The notes under the pieces were generated by a model. That model had not been told where the DNA came from. It searched no databases and saw nothing but the letters and a program-made list of their open reading frames with translations. Positions 1 to 12,149 of a DNA stretch of 64,000 nt are shown in pieces. Both the position numbers and the translations under genes were made by a program. The stretch spans positions 17,749,701 through 17,813,700 of the forward strand of contig NC_087252.1 of assembly GCF_037042905.1 (NCBI RefSeq), written 5' to 3'. This DNA comes from Lytechinus pictus. Its lineage: Eukaryota > Echinodermata > Echinoidea > Temnopleuroida > Toxopneustidae. Numbering within the stretch: the stretch's first letter is position 1; each line of letters begins with the position of its first letter.

Positions 1-164
1 AGGTAAAAATGGCAGACGTAATAATGGCAGAGGTAAAAATGGCAGAGGTGAAAATGGCAGAGGTGAAAATGGCAGAGGTAAAAATGGCAGAGGTGAAAAT
101 GGCAGAGGTAATAATGGCAGAGGTAAAAATGGCAGAGGTAATAATGACAGAGGTAAAAATGTTT
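1..164 (+). repeat. 15-bp minisatellite, R1 copy A
   Basis: Tandem array of the unit AGGTAAAAATGGCAG, about 10-11 units, cut by the window start. Variants have G for A at unit position 5, or TAATAATGGCAG/TAATAATGACAG. The unit is a multiple of 3 without stops, so it gives meaningless open frames. The array marks the left end of repeat R1 and recurs at 1721 and 61311 with different unit numbers. Confidence 0.95.
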
Positions 165-1720
165 CACTCTTTCACTTCAGTCTTTATCTTATTCTAACAT
201 CAGTTTCTTCCTCTCTGCTCTTAATGTCATGCTTTCATCTTTTACTATTTTCCCTTGTACTTGCTGCCCCTTTCTTTTCGATCTTTATTTCCCTCTCCTT
301 GCCTCTTTCAATCGTTCTTCCCATTTCTTTTTTTCTTCGAAAGATATCTTTTCTGCCTTTTAAAATGTGACTATCATGTTCAGATATTTGATATATACAT
401 ATTTTTATGTTAAAGGTGCATGCGCATAAAATGAATTGATTGTCATTGTGAAATAAAGAATTGGAAAAGCCGACTGACTAAAATCAAAATGGGCTAGATG
501 AAGGGCCTTTTCACACGTGTATATTGAAAATGAATTCGTCTTTATAATCATCGTACCGTACCGTAATTGAGTAAGACTTAACTGGGATAGGGCGGGTAAC
601 CTGTTCAATTTTTTTCTGACGAATATTTGCACATCCTGATCATAAATTTAGCTAATCAACCACATGACTAGTTATGATTAGTGACCTTTGTAAGCATTTT
701 AAGCATTATGCAAATGAAAGCTAGTGATAAACGATGGGATATAGATTTTTCATTGGTTAAAGTCAAGTATATTGTAGGCGTTGTTTGATAAAAAAGGGAT
801 GAGGAGTATAATAGAAAGATATCGTCTTCAAGACCAACCACCAACAGTCTTTCATTTCTGAAACTGATTACCAGCATCCGAAGACGCAGCTACATTACTT
901 GACATATTAACAGGATTTATAATACACCTGATTTAGAAAGCTACCATCATTCCTACACTCTGAAAAGCTGAATGATTGAACAGGTTGAGTGCTGATTCGT
1001 ATATCACTTTTATGTTTAGAAAGGTAATTGTTTTTCTCTTCTCTTTAAGTGAATTTAATTTCACCTAGCTCATTTTCTTTTTCTTTTCTATAAGTGAATT
1101 TAATTTCAACTAACACCAAAGCTTGTCATTTGTTTTACAACGCCCACTATGGTCACTCTTCTTTTTTCATGAAAAGCGAATCCCACAACATACTTGTGAT
1201 ATTCCAGATATCTTCGTACAGACCCGTCAATGGATCAGAAAGTAGCATTGCTTGCAACAAATGCTTTAAGCACAAGCACTTGCTAGCCAAGCAGAAGATC
1301 ATGAATTGGCAATTGCTTTATTTCGTATGCATAACCCTCTGCTTGTGTTTAAACCTTTTTTCTTGACTTGAGAAATCAAATTCCTTAGACGTGGTGTCAA
1401 ACTATTCCTTTAACTTGGGTCAGATGCCTAAAAGGTAGCAATTGCTTTTGCTAGGCTTTTGCTTGACTTTTGCTTGATTCCGTATGCATAAAAATGAGCA
1501 AGCAAATGCCTCTGCTAGTAAGTTCAAGCAATCGTTAACTGACTGCTAGCATTTCCTTGACGATTAAGCTATTACTGAAACGCGTTTGCATATAAAGCGA
1601 ACATTTTGCTTGTGCGTTTAGACAATTGCTTGAGTTTTTTCAAGCTCCGTCAGAGCAGCTTGAGCGTTTGTTTTATCATGGCGTCCGCGTTTAAAATCAT
1701 GTTTACATCGGCGGGTCCAT
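1..1720 (+). repeat. R1 repeat, copy A (tandem with copy B)
   Basis: This roughly 1.7-kb non-coding segment aligns almost base for base with 1721-3715 and 61311-63450. Relative to copies B and C it lacks 150 bp (present in B at 2371-2520) and about 64 bp (B 3314-3377). Its right end joins the minisatellite of copy B at ATGG. The right part is rich in the words AAGCAATTGCTT and TTTTGCTTG in both orientations. No coding function is supported. Confidence 0.9.
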
Positions 1721-1943
1721 GGCAGAGGTAATGGCAGAGGTAAAAATGGCAGAGGTAATAATGACAGAGGTGAAAATGGCAGAGGTAAAAATGGCAGAGG
1801 TAAAAATGGCAGAGGTAAAAATGGCAGAGGTGAAAATGGCAGAGGTGAAAATGGCAGAGGTAAAAATGGCAGAGGTGAAAATGGCAGAGGTAATAATGGC
1901 AGAGGTAAAAATGGCAGAGGCAATAATGACAGAGGTAAAAATA
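1721..1943 (+). repeat. 15-bp minisatellite, R1 copy B
   Basis: About 15 units of AGGTAAAAATGGCAG and its variants. It starts directly after the copy A right end (CATGG/CAGAGG) and ends in the same AAAT-TTCACTCTTTCAC sequence as the other two arrays. Confidence 0.95.
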
Positions 1944-4265
1944 TTTCACTCTTTCACTTCAGTCTTTATCTTATTCTAACATCAGTTTCTTTCTCTCTGC
2001 TCTTACTGTCATGCTTTCATCTTTTACTATTTTTCCTTGTACTTGCTGCCCATTTCTTTTCGATCTTTATTTCCCTCTCCTTGCCTCTTTCAATCGTTCT
2101 TCCCATTTCTTTTTTTCTTCGAAAGATATCTTTTCTGCCTTTTAAAATGTGACTATCATGTTCAGATATTTGATATATACATATTTTTATTTTAAAGGTG
2201 CATGCGCATAAAATGAATTGATTGTCATTGTGTAATAAAGAATTGGAAAAGCCGACTGACTAAAATCAAAATGGGCTAGATGAAGGGCCTTTTCACACGT
2301 GTATATTGAAAATGAATTCGTCTTTATAATCATCGTACCGTACCGTAATTGAGTAAGACTTAACTGGGATTCTCCTCCTGAGTAGAATTTGAAATCCTGA
2401 TTGAGATTATTGTTCGTGATTCTAATCATGTTCTAGTTTGGTTTCATAAGTGCTAAAAATTCGTCGTTGGCCTAATTTTTCACTGGAATCATTAAAATTA
2501 CGATTTTTGTACTGTGTGAAAGGGCTGGTAACCTGTTCAATTTTTTTTCTGACGAATATTTGCACATCCTGATCATAAAGCTAATCAACCACATGACTAG
2601 TTATGATTAGTGACCTTTGTAAGCATTTTAAGCATTATGCAAATGAAAGCTAGTGATAAACGATGGGATATAGATTTTTCATTGGTTAAAGTCAAGTATA
2701 TTGTAGGCGTTGTTTGATAAAAAAGGGATGAGGAGTATAATAGAAAGATATCGTCTTCAAGACCAACCACCAACAGTCTTTCATTTCTGAAACTGATTAC
2801 CAGCATCCGAAGACGCAGCTACATTACTTGACATATTAACAGGATTTATAATACACCTGATTTAGAAAGCTACCATCATTCCTACACTCTGAAAAGCTGA
2901 ATGATTGAACAGGTTGAGTGCTGATTCGTATATCACTTTTATGTTTAGAAAGGTAATTGTTTTTCTCTTCTCTTTAAGTGAATTTAATTTCACCTAGCTC
3001 ATTTTCTTTTTCTTTTCTATAAGTGAATTTAATTTCAACTAACACCAAAGCTTGTCATTTGTTTTACAACGCCCACTATGGTCACTCTTCTTTTTTCATG
3101 AAAAGCGAATCCCACAACATACTTGTGATATTCCAGATATCTTCGTACAGACCCGTCAATGGATCAGAAAGTAGCATTGCTTGCAACAAATGCTTTAAGC
3201 ACAAGCACTTGCTAGCCAAGCAGAAGATCATGAATTGGCAATTGCTTTATTTCGTATGCATAACCCTCTGCTTGTGTTTAAACCTTTTTTCTTGACTTGA
3301 GAAAGCAAATTACTAGCGGATTGAACAAAGGTGGGAATCGAGTGCAAATATCGCTTCTCTTTAGTATAACTTCTTTTCCTTAGACGTGGTGTCAAACTAT
3401 TCCTTTAACTTGGGTCAGATGCCTAAAAGGTAGCAATTGCTTTTGCTAGGCTTTTGCTTGACTTTTGCTTGATTCCGTATGCATAAAAATGAGCAAGCAA
3501 ATGCCTCTGCAAGTAAGTTCAAGCAATCGTTAACTGACTGCTAGCATTTCCTTGACGATTAAGCTATTACTGAAACGCGTTTGCATATAAAGCGAACATT
3601 TTGCTTGTGCGTTTAAGCAATTGCTTGAGTTTTTTCAAGCTCCGTCAGAGCAGCTTGAGCGTTTGTTTTATCATGGCGTCCGCGTTTAAAATCATCTTTA
3701 CATCGGTGGGTTCATGGGGCCCGAGGGGTCCGCCCCCCCCCCCCTCTATTTGCGGAGCAAAAGAAAGGTAAAGGGGGAGAAAAAAGGAGAGGAGGTAAAA
3801 GAGGGGAAATAAAAGGAGAAAGACGAGATAATAAAATTAGGTGAGGGGAAGACTTGGGGAAAAAACAAGTTACTATAATTTTCGCGCTCGCATTGCCTGT
3901 TCGATGAGATACATGTCTTGCTCAATAGGCTGATATGAAGCTTAAAATATCAAGGTTTGAAGTCAACATGCAAAACATATTTCAGTTCGGATATCAAGCT
4001 TTCATTATTGTACTTGATTTACAAATTCTTTTTTTTTAAGTGCTCTGTAAAATTTCTTTTTCATAGCAGTTTATCAAAAATTTCGGCTCGCAATTTGCGC
4101 TCGCATTAATTGTTGTAAATATATTAACTCATACATCGTATTCTTCATTACAAAAATGCTTAAAATGTCCACTTTTAGGCCTTGATATTAACACATTTTT
4201 GCGCTCTCTTCATGCTTATTAGATTGATAAAGAGGATAATAGCATTTACATTATTAATTCACAAT
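1721..4265 (+). repeat. R1 repeat, copy B
   Basis: Same repeat as copy A, but it carries the segments A lacks. It continues past A's right edge into a poly-C-containing element start (GGGGCCCGAGGGGTCCG at about 3717). Matching with copy C holds through the last base of the window, so the shared block reaches at least 4265. B and C differ by only scattered substitutions and small indels (C has about 10 extra bases near 63075), so this duplication is recent. Confidence 0.88.
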
Positions 4266-4590
4266 GACTAAATTGTTCCATTTTTCAGAATGGAATATCA
4301 ACAAGTTTCACGTAGCGCCTAATAAGAGGAAAATAATCATCATTTTCATATCATGACATAATTTCCTATGCGGCGCCGGTCGCGCCTAGGTAAAGATGAT
4401 GATTAAAAGAATATCAGCTCGCATCATTTATCATGTGCGATCCACATCTATATTGAAATTTTCCTACACAGTGCTTAAAATAATGCGTAAAATTTACCCT
4501 TTTCAGCTCGAAAAAATCAAATATTTTGCTTAAGCATATTCTTTTGGTTGGCTAGCTTTTGCTTGTGCTTGAAGCAATTGTTTCCTGACC
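3717..4590 (+). mobile_element. Partial GCTCGC-palindrome element
   Basis: Begins GGGGCCCGAGGGGTCCG, then poly-C, CTATTTGCGGAGCAAAAG and a purine-rich stretch, matching the left end of the element at 5665. It carries degraded copies of the GCTCGCAATTTGCGCTCGC type of motif (about 4085) and spacer sequence of the same kind. It lacks the right terminus and is treated as truncated. Confidence 0.7.
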
Positions 4591-5210
4591 CCTTGGTTCT
4601 AGTTAATAAATTTATATATACAGTTGCCATTCAGTTTGCACTGCCTAGGAAAAAAACATTTACATTTAGGCTACTGTAACCTTTGGGGTTGGGAGCCCCA
4701 ACTACCCGTTCTGCCTTCCCCTACCCCTACTACCTTGCTTCTTGAGGAAATTTTCACATTCAAATTAAAATTCATTTTATTCATATCCATCGAAATATGA
4801 ACAAAATCAGGAATATCATCAAAACAAGAAAAATCAATATTATAACTTCAGGAAAAAGGTAAAACCAACAGCAAATGCTTGATCTTACTAGCAAAAGCAT
4901 TTGCTTGCTCATTTTTATGCATATGTAATCAAGCAAAAGCCTAGCAAAAGCATTTGTTATTGATTATGCATCTGACCCAATATAGGCCGAAAGTAGCAAT
5001 CGCTTTTGTTAGGCTTTTGCTTAGCTTTTGCTTAATATTCCGTACGCATAAAAATGAGCGAGCAAAAGCTCAAGCAATTTCTAATATATTAGCGTTTGCT
5101 TCACGATCAAGCTATTGCTAAAAAGCATATGCATAAAACGAATATTTTGCTTGTGCGTTTAAGCATTTGCTTGTGCTTTCTCTAGTACCTTCAGAGCAGC
5201 TTGAGCGTTT
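4591..5210. repeat. R1-related inverted and direct arms
   Basis: 4870-4985 is an inverted, and 4965-5210 a direct, diverged copy of the R1 right end. Shared words include AAGCAAAAGCCTAGCAAAAG and its complement, TATGCATAAAAATGAGC and CAGAGCAGCTTGAGCGTTT. Together they form an imperfect palindrome, consistent with an older related element with inverted ends. 4591-4869 holds nothing recognised. Confidence 0.65.
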
Positions 5211-5664
5211 ACACGATCAGCCCGTTCGCGTAACTGAGAGAGAACCAAAAGGTGTACAGAAGCCTGAAGTCTGAGGAAAGATGGAGGAGAGAAAATGTAT
5301 TTTGCACTACCACACTTTTGCGTTCGAGCCCCGCTTTTGTTCTGTGAGTCGTGTTCGCACTATACAAATTTATTTGAAAGCAAGTCATGGGGTTGCTTTT
5401 GCATTTTTCTAAGTTGATATTGAAGGATTTTGTGAAATTTTTCAGATTTCAACGTTGACGACGCTCTGGTTCTGCTATATGCAGACGAGGCAAATGATGG
5501 GGCCTTACACGGCGTATGCCTATCTGCCTATGGAGCAATTGAAACATTCTAAAGACCGGCAAGAAAGCAATTTTGTTTAGCGTTTTAACCCTAAAAAGAC
5601 TGGGATATTTGAGATGTATTGAGGACTGAGATAAGAAGGGGACCATGATGCCCCCTTCTAATCC
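5211..5664 (+). other. Intergenic; weak exon-like stretch at 5446-5555
   Basis: Mostly unrecognised. After a pyrimidine-containing acceptor-like sequence (TGAAATTTTTCAG, ending 5445) one frame is open to a TAA just past 5550. The translation contains LLYADEANDGALHG and LSAYGAIETF. There is no convincing donor or partner exon, so this is a weak candidate. Confidence 0.25.
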
Positions 5665-7856
5665 ATAGGCGGATCCAGGGGGGCCCGAGGGGCCCGCCCC
5701 CCCCCCCCCCTATTGGCGGAGCAAAAAAAAGGGGGAAAAAAGAAAGAAAAAAAGAAAAAGGAGGGAAAAGAGAGGAGAAAAGGGATAGGAGGAAGACGAG
5801 TGAATAAAATAGGATGAGGGGAAGACTTGGAAAATAAAAGGAATCTTTCATGTCACTACAAAAAAAATTTCGCTCGCGTTTCACGCTCGCATTGCTTGTT
5901 AGGTGATTTTGTTCAATGTACGTTATCTTGTTCAATAAGGAGTTTAAATATCAAGTTTGGAAGTCAATATACAAAAAATATTTCATCTATAAAAATCGAA
6001 CTTTCATTATTTTGTGAGATTTACTAAATGATTTTTAAAATTGCTTTGGAAAAAATATAAGTTTTATGGACTGAATATTGACATTTTCTACTCGCGCTGC
6101 ATGCACGCTAGCAAATTTTGATTTATCAGGTACCTATTATTTTCGTGTATTCCATAAAGTTGTCAAAATATCCCTTTTCAGGTTTGATTGTTAAAACGTA
6201 TCAGCTAGCGCTGCACGCTCGCATTTTGATGGTCGAATTATGTATGTCTCAATATTGATTACATTATAAACTGCCTAAAATCCACTTTTCATGACAGTGT
6301 ATAAAAAACTTAGGCTCGCAGTTTTTGCTCGCATTAATGGTTAAAGATATTTTAAGTGATGCATCAATTTTGCAAAAGTGCTTTAGATGTCCAGTTTTCA
6401 GGCCATAATACCATCAGATTTCGCGCCCTCATTAGGCATTAATGAATAAGATATCAATTTATTTATAATTGAAATGTCCATTTTGTTTCATCTCGCGCTT
6501 AGCAAGAGGAATAGAAAAACATTCATCATTTTCATAATTATGATGACATGTCCTATCCGGTGTCCTATGTCCTATGTCAAAACTCAAAGCAATTATAATG
6601 AAAAATATTAGCTCTTTATCAAGTGCGACCCATATCCACCTCATTATTTTCTTACAAAGTGCTTGAAATAGAATGCTGAAATTGAGATCGGAATATCAAA
6701 TAGTTTAAGCTCGCGCTTCGCGCTCGCTTTTATTTTCATCATAAAATGTGTATTTACAATGCCCAGATTCTAGGTCTAAATATTAAACACGCGCGCACAT
6801 TTTTATTCAGATCCTCAACTTGTTCTCTATCTAAATCATTATCCAGTTTCAGATGACAATAAAAAAAAATTTCTGCTCGCGCTTTGTGCTCGCATTATTG
6901 ATGTAGGAAGATCCCCTTGACTCATTATTTTCATTATTTACAAAACATGAATAGAGTGTCCCGTTTTGGGGTCTTAATATCGAATTCTTTCCGCTCGCAT
7001 CAATGTTTAGTTATATAGCTATCCTGTTCACGATTACGCAAATTGATTAAAATTGTCCATTCTTTATGCAGAAATGTCAAAAATTTTCAGCTCGCGCTTC
7101 GCGCTCGCATTATTTGATTGTTGAAATATGTAACGTCTTAATGGCTAAGTGCAAGCAGTCCTTAACAGGTACTTTTTCTATCAGTTAAAAACGTATACTG
7201 CTCGCGCTTTGCGCTCGCATTATTAATGTAAGGAACATCCCAATTTACTCATCCTTGTCATGATTTACAAAACATGAATATAAAGTGTCTCGTTCAGAAG
7301 GTCTAAATCTCGAAAATTTTCGGCTCACGCTTCGCGCTCGCATCAATTGTTTAGTTATATACCTATTCTGTTTAAGTTACAGAAAGTGCTGAGAATTTCC
7401 GTTCTTTAGGTAAAAATGTCAAAAAATTTTAGCTCGCGCTTTGCGCTCGCATTATTTGATTTCTAAAATATGTAACGTATTCCTGGCTAAACTGCATACA
7501 GTCTTTAACAAGCACCTTTGCCATCAGTTCATTTCTGCTCGCGCTTCGCGTTCGTAGTAATTATTTAGTTGCATACACATCTTTTTCAGGATAACAAACA
7601 TTGTCCAGAATGTTCATATTTTAGGAAAAAATGCATAAGATTTCCAAAAAATTTAGCTCGCGCTTCGCGCTCGCATTATATAGATAAGGATTGTGATATT
7701 ATATATTTATGTTGATTTATAAGAATAAAGCTAAGAAGTGACTATTCGGATTACCCCTTAAAAAAACCAAAAATCATCTTAGATCGGGGAAAATATGGCT
7801 GAAAAAAAAATCCGCCCCCCCCCCCCCCCGCTATTGGCGAAGGCTGGATCTGCCCC
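5665..7856. mobile_element. 2.2-kb hAT-like non-autonomous element with palindromic array
   Basis: Left end ATAGGCGGATCCAGG and right end GGCTGGATCTGCCCC are inverted (core GGATCCAG / CTGGATC). Each is followed inward by poly-C next to TATTGGCG. Flanks TCTAATCC (5657) and TGTAATCT (7857) could be an 8-bp target duplication with two mismatches. The interior has no transposase frame. It carries about eleven copies of GCTCGCGCTTCGCGCTCGC-like motifs (near 5870, 6194, 6312, 6707, 6872, 7088, 7199, 7321, 7431, 7538 and 7651). In the right half these are spaced about 107-122 bp, with similar spacers recurring every third unit. Assignment to hAT rests on end type and 8-bp flanks only. Confidence 0.75.
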
Positions 7857-7864
7857 TGTAATCT

Positions 7865-8394
7865 CGGCCACCGTTCAGGCGATCGAAGTTACATTTTGCA
7901 CGCACATTCCTTACCAAAAGAAACTACTAGCCATTTTTTTTATATTGAAAATAATTATCTGTATATCAACTATGGATAAAATATACATATTTATTCGTTA
8001 AAAAAATTATTTGCATATTTAACATTCAGTTTTACTTCAAACTTTCATTTTTAAAGATGAAATCTATGCAATTTTATTTAAAGGTTTCCGGAAAAATAAA
8101 TTGCGAAAGCCAAATTATTCCGTATGTATTTCTCTCTTTTTAAATTTCCTATTCATTTTTGTGTCTTTCATCTTTTTTTTTTCAATGGAAATTATTACAG
8201 ACTATTTAAAACCTAAATTAAACCCTCAATTAATCAAGCAGACCAATTAGAAGGAAGACTAATCGCCCTTTTATGAATTTCATCTTCGTCAGAATTTGTA
8301 CACAACGTATAAATATGAGCCATTTCCTGTTTAACATTGTCTCGTAAAAACTCACGTGGCATTGCGATGCTATACCCGTAGGTCGAATTTGTCT
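7865..8394. other. Unannotated intergenic DNA
   Basis: AT-rich single-copy-looking sequence. No gene, RNA or repeat structure was recognised. Confidence 0.6.
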
Positions 8395-8988
8395 TTAAAG
8401 GAGAATGAAACCCTTGAAACCAGCTATATCCATATCAAAGAGAAAAATCAAAGAAACATATTGTTGAAAGTTTGAGGAAGATTGAATGAATAATAAGAAA
8501 GTTATGAGCATTTGAATATTGAGATCACTAATGCCATGTAGATCCTCCCTATTGGCAATGCGACCAAGATCTGTGATGTCACACACGTACAACTCCCTCA
8601 TAACTTTAGTACTTATGTCACTTATATTCTCACTTTTATAGAGTCTATCACAAGGTGAGGTGTTCTCTTTATGAGAGGACAAGTACAGAGGTTTCACAAC
8701 ATTATATCATTGATGAATCGTTTGTCATATGATTAGAATGAGCAAAAAGAGATGTTTTGGGGGTATATTTTCAGTGTCCAAAAGGGGAGAGTTGTTCATC
8801 TGTGACATCATAGATCTTGGTCGCATTGCCAATGGGAGGATCTCCATAGCATTAGTGATGTCGACATTCAAATGTTCATAACCCTTCTATTGCTAGTCCT
8901 ATTTTACTCAAACTTTTGTTGATCTTATTCTTTGATTTTCCTGCTTTCACAAAAGCTAACTTGCTCCAAGAGTTTCATTCTCCTTTAA
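8395..8988. mobile_element. TTAA-flanked palindromic MITE (594 bp)
   Basis: TTAA at 8395-8398 and 8985-8988 bracket inverted ends AAGGAGAATGAAAC. The arms pair imperfectly over nearly the whole length; for example GATCCTCCCTATTGGCAATG on the left pairs with the CATTGCCAATGGGAGGATC region on the right. TTAA targets are used by piggyBac- and Kolobok-type transposases. No coding capacity. Confidence 0.85.
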
Positions 8989-9653
8989 GAAATGCACGAG
9001 ACATGAAAAAAGTCATACAATTTTGCCGCGCTTTTTTTTTCGTTCTGGGGATTTTGGTGATACAATTTACCAATGCAAAATTCACCCCTTTCCCTTTCGT
9101 TTTCTTATTTTCCTTAATTGCTTCTTCTTAGTTATGGATTTGTTTAGTGATATTTTGACAATATTTTAGTTAATTTCACTTCAAATTAGTATTGCGAAGA
9201 ATATTACCAAACAAATGGGATAATGAGTGACAAAAGGAACCGTTAAATGCAATTTTACGCAGAAACCAGTTAATACCCTTTTCAAAAATGATGCCACTAA
9301 TTCAGGTGGTCGATAAGGGTTATGAGGCTGCAAGCCACGCAAAATGAGACAAAAAATACCTGAATACACCCTCACAATCATAAAGTGCACTTTTCATGTA
9401 GTAAAGTGCCCAAAACGGTGTAATTTCACACAATATCGCGTGATATCTCATCCATTTAAATCTTTGTTTCCTATTAAACACACGTTTTCCAGCTTAGCAC
9501 AATATTCATGATAATAAGAGTATCTCTGTTTAATATTTACCGTTTGAAAAGTGAATGGAAGATAAAAAAACATGAACAACATTTTAAAGGGACTCATTCA
9601 TCTTCATCAGAATCAGCATAAAGTTAGATAATGTATATGGCCTACCATTTCTT

Positions 9654-9696
<43 letters not shown>

Positions 9697-9931
9697 CAGT
9701 AGTAATAATAATAATAATAATAATTATAAGCATTCATATGGCACCATCTATCTAGAAATATCCGATCCCGAGGCACACAAGAAAAAGAAAGAATGAGAGA
9801 GTTTGGATGAGTGTCAAAGTGCCAAGAACTATTGTTAAAATATTAGCTTCAGTTTAGATTTGAAAGTCTCTAGTGATGATATAATTATTCTTAGATTCAA
9901 TGGAAAATTATTCCAAAGAGAATGATACTAG
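8989..9931. other. Intergenic DNA with (TAG)n/(TAA)n microsatellite at 9655-9724
   Basis: About 660 bp with nothing recognised, then a run of about 15 TAG units passing into TAA units, then more plain AT-rich sequence. Confidence 0.75.
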
Positions 9932-9939
9932 CACGATTG

Positions 9940-10424
9940 CAGGGGCGGCAGAACGGGGGGGGGGGGCACCCCTCAATAAAAAAATCCCCTTTTTCAAAAA
10001 TGGAATGTGTCCTTTTTCAAATGAAATACTATATTTGAAGTAAAACAATACATTTTCGGTTAGAAAATCGTAATAATTTTGGGCTCGCGTTCGCATCAAT
10101 TAATGTTTAGTAAAATACTCATTTTATTACAAAAAGTGCTTAGACTTTCCAGTTTTTAGGTTGGATTATATCATAAATTTTTAGCTCGGACTTGGCGCTC
10201 ACATTAATTGATTGGTGAGATATTGATCAGTCACTAAATGCAGTCCTTATCAGGTTCCTTTTCTGGTCAGTAATTAACTTGATTACTACAAAACACACAC
10301 CTACTTCAAGCAGATGATAATCCTACGGAGAAAATATCCGTTTGCTCCATAATGCCAATTTTGACATATAAGTGCCCTTTTGGGGCTTTGATCCCCCGAA
10401 CGAAAATACGGTCCGCCGCCCCTG
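9940..10424. mobile_element. hAT-like MITE (485 bp)
   Basis: Inverted termini CAGGGGCGGCAGAACGG and the complement of CGGTCCGCCGCCCCTG. 8-bp flanks CACGATTG (9932) and CATGGTTG (10425) match at 6 of 8 positions. The interior has poly-G next to the end and diverged GCTCGCG...GCGCTC motifs like those in the 5665 element, so it is probably a deleted relative. Confidence 0.8.
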
Positions 10425-10699
10425 CATGGTTGTTCATGCATAGGGGGAAAAACATTAGAAAAATAGATTTTATCGTTATATTGAGATTTAGACGTCGTGT
10501 AATATTTTACTTTTTTGCCTTTTTTTTTTTCTTTATTGGTCGTAAATATTTTAGGGATTCCATAACCACCCTAAGCCCTCTCCCTATCCGTCCGCCAGTG
10601 CGGAAAAAGTCAAGTATGTAGTACTAAAATATGCATGCTTTTAGCTAGGGTATAACTTTGTTCATCGTAAGAGGTAATGCAGAAAAATGCGGGTATATT
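10425..10699. other. Intergenic DNA
   Basis: Nothing recognised. Homology to the second large duplication copy becomes visible just to the right, at about 10.7 kb. Confidence 0.5.
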
Positions 10700-10977
10700 T
10701 TAGATGATAACATATTTATAATTACCAGTTGAACCTATACATAAGTACGTTTTGACCTTCGAAAGAGCAAACAGCTCCCTTTTTTTAAATTCTAGTTTTG
10801 TATTAGCTTTTATCATATGAGTTCACGATGATTCGGTTCCTTGTTTTAATCTCATATTACAGAATTCGAGAGAAGACAAGGACTGCCTAAGGTCTATCAC
10901 CAAATGCAGATGTTACCAGACTTCTCGATAGGCTAGAGACAGATCATCAGGATGATTGAATGAGTACTTAAAAAAAC

Positions 10978-11485
10978 TATATAGAAAATAAAGTTCACCC
11001 CAACAAAAACTTAAATGGAATAAAATGATAAAATCCAGCGATCTTAGCACGGAAAATGTCATCAAAATCGGGCAGGGGTGAATATGAAATTTATGACATT
11101 CTTAATTTTGGGCTTAATGTCACAAAACAGTTATATGAACATCCAGGTCGGTATGAAAATGATGGGACTGATTACGTCACCCACTCACTATTTATTTCGT
11201 GATTCATTATATGAAAAAGGAAATGTCTTTCATTTTCCTCATTGTGAAACAAAGGTTGATTTCTCCTGAATAACTCGAACCACCATTTAACTTTGTGGTT
11301 CAGTCAGGTTGGTCAATACGTTGTCAATCTGTAAAAATTGAAATATGGTTTACTTCAAACAATACAAGATAAAAGAAATAATGAGTGAGTAATATCATCA
11401 ACTCTCTCATTTCCATATCCCTGGGTTGTGCATATTTTTTTTTGACAAATAAGCTTAAAATGTCATAACTTGTTATTGAACAATC
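10978..11485. mobile_element. Degenerate TTAA-family MITE
   Basis: Starts AAAGTTCACCCCAACAAAAA and ends in the inverted AAGCTTAAAATGTCATAAC region. The body matches the CACCCCAACAAAA...TTTCATCAAAATCGG family seen intact at 60066. The same insertion is shared by both large duplication copies (36258-36500 plus 41746-41985), so it predates the duplication. Confidence 0.7.
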
Positions 11486-12149
11486 CTAATTCTATCGTAC
11501 ACCTATCCACCGGGTCCTGTCAATGACTTCTATATTTTGAGCAGGTTTTCTATACTTGATAAAATTATGGTTAACGTAACAATTTTCCATAATTAAAGGA
11601 CAAGTACACCCCAACAAAAATTTGATTTGAATAAAAAGAGAAAAATCCAACAAGCATAACACTGAAAATTTCATCAAAATTGGATGTAAGATAAGAAAGT
11701 TATGCCATTTTAAAGTTTCGCTTAATTTCACAAAACAGTTATATGCACATACTGGCTTGTATGCAAATGAGGAAACTGATGACATCACTCACTCACTATT
11801 TCTTTTGTTATTTATCATATGAAATATTCTAATTTTCTCCTCATTGTCAAGTGATACAATGATTAATTCCTCCCTGAACATGTGGAATTAGCATTGTTTA
11901 ATTCTATATGGTTCAGTCGAGTTGGTCCTTACTGTCAAATCTATATTTAAAAAAAAATGAAATATTGTATAATAAAAAAAAAAAAATAGTGAGTGATGGA
12001 CATCATCGACTGACTCACCTATCACTGTTTTTTGAAAAATAAGCGAAACTTTAAAATGTCATAACTTTCTTATTTTAAATCCGATGTTGATGAAATTGTC
12101 AGCACTATGCTAGTTTGATTTTTCTCTATTTATTCAAGTCAGCATTTTT

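Noticed and set aside
9-197. Open frames of repeated MAEVK (also at 1719 and 61319, with His/Leu/Cys-rich complements)
   Set aside because: Products of a 15-bp minisatellite whose unit is a multiple of three and has no stop. No start context, and array length differs in each copy.
668-877. 69-codon minus-strand frame present in all three R1 copies
   Set aside because: Conserved only because the DNA is nearly identical. No domain, no family match recognised, no sign of selection.
1094-1366. 90-codon frame conserved in R1 copies A (1094) and B (3023)
   Set aside because: A and B are recent duplicates, so identity is expected. Copy C carries an extra base near 62908 that breaks it; no motifs.
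5870-7680. CRISPR-like array (regular palindromic repeat with spacers)
   Set aside because: Repeats are degenerate, spacers of about 90-180 bp are related to each other, the genome is eukaryotic and no cas genes are present. It is internal structure of a transposon.
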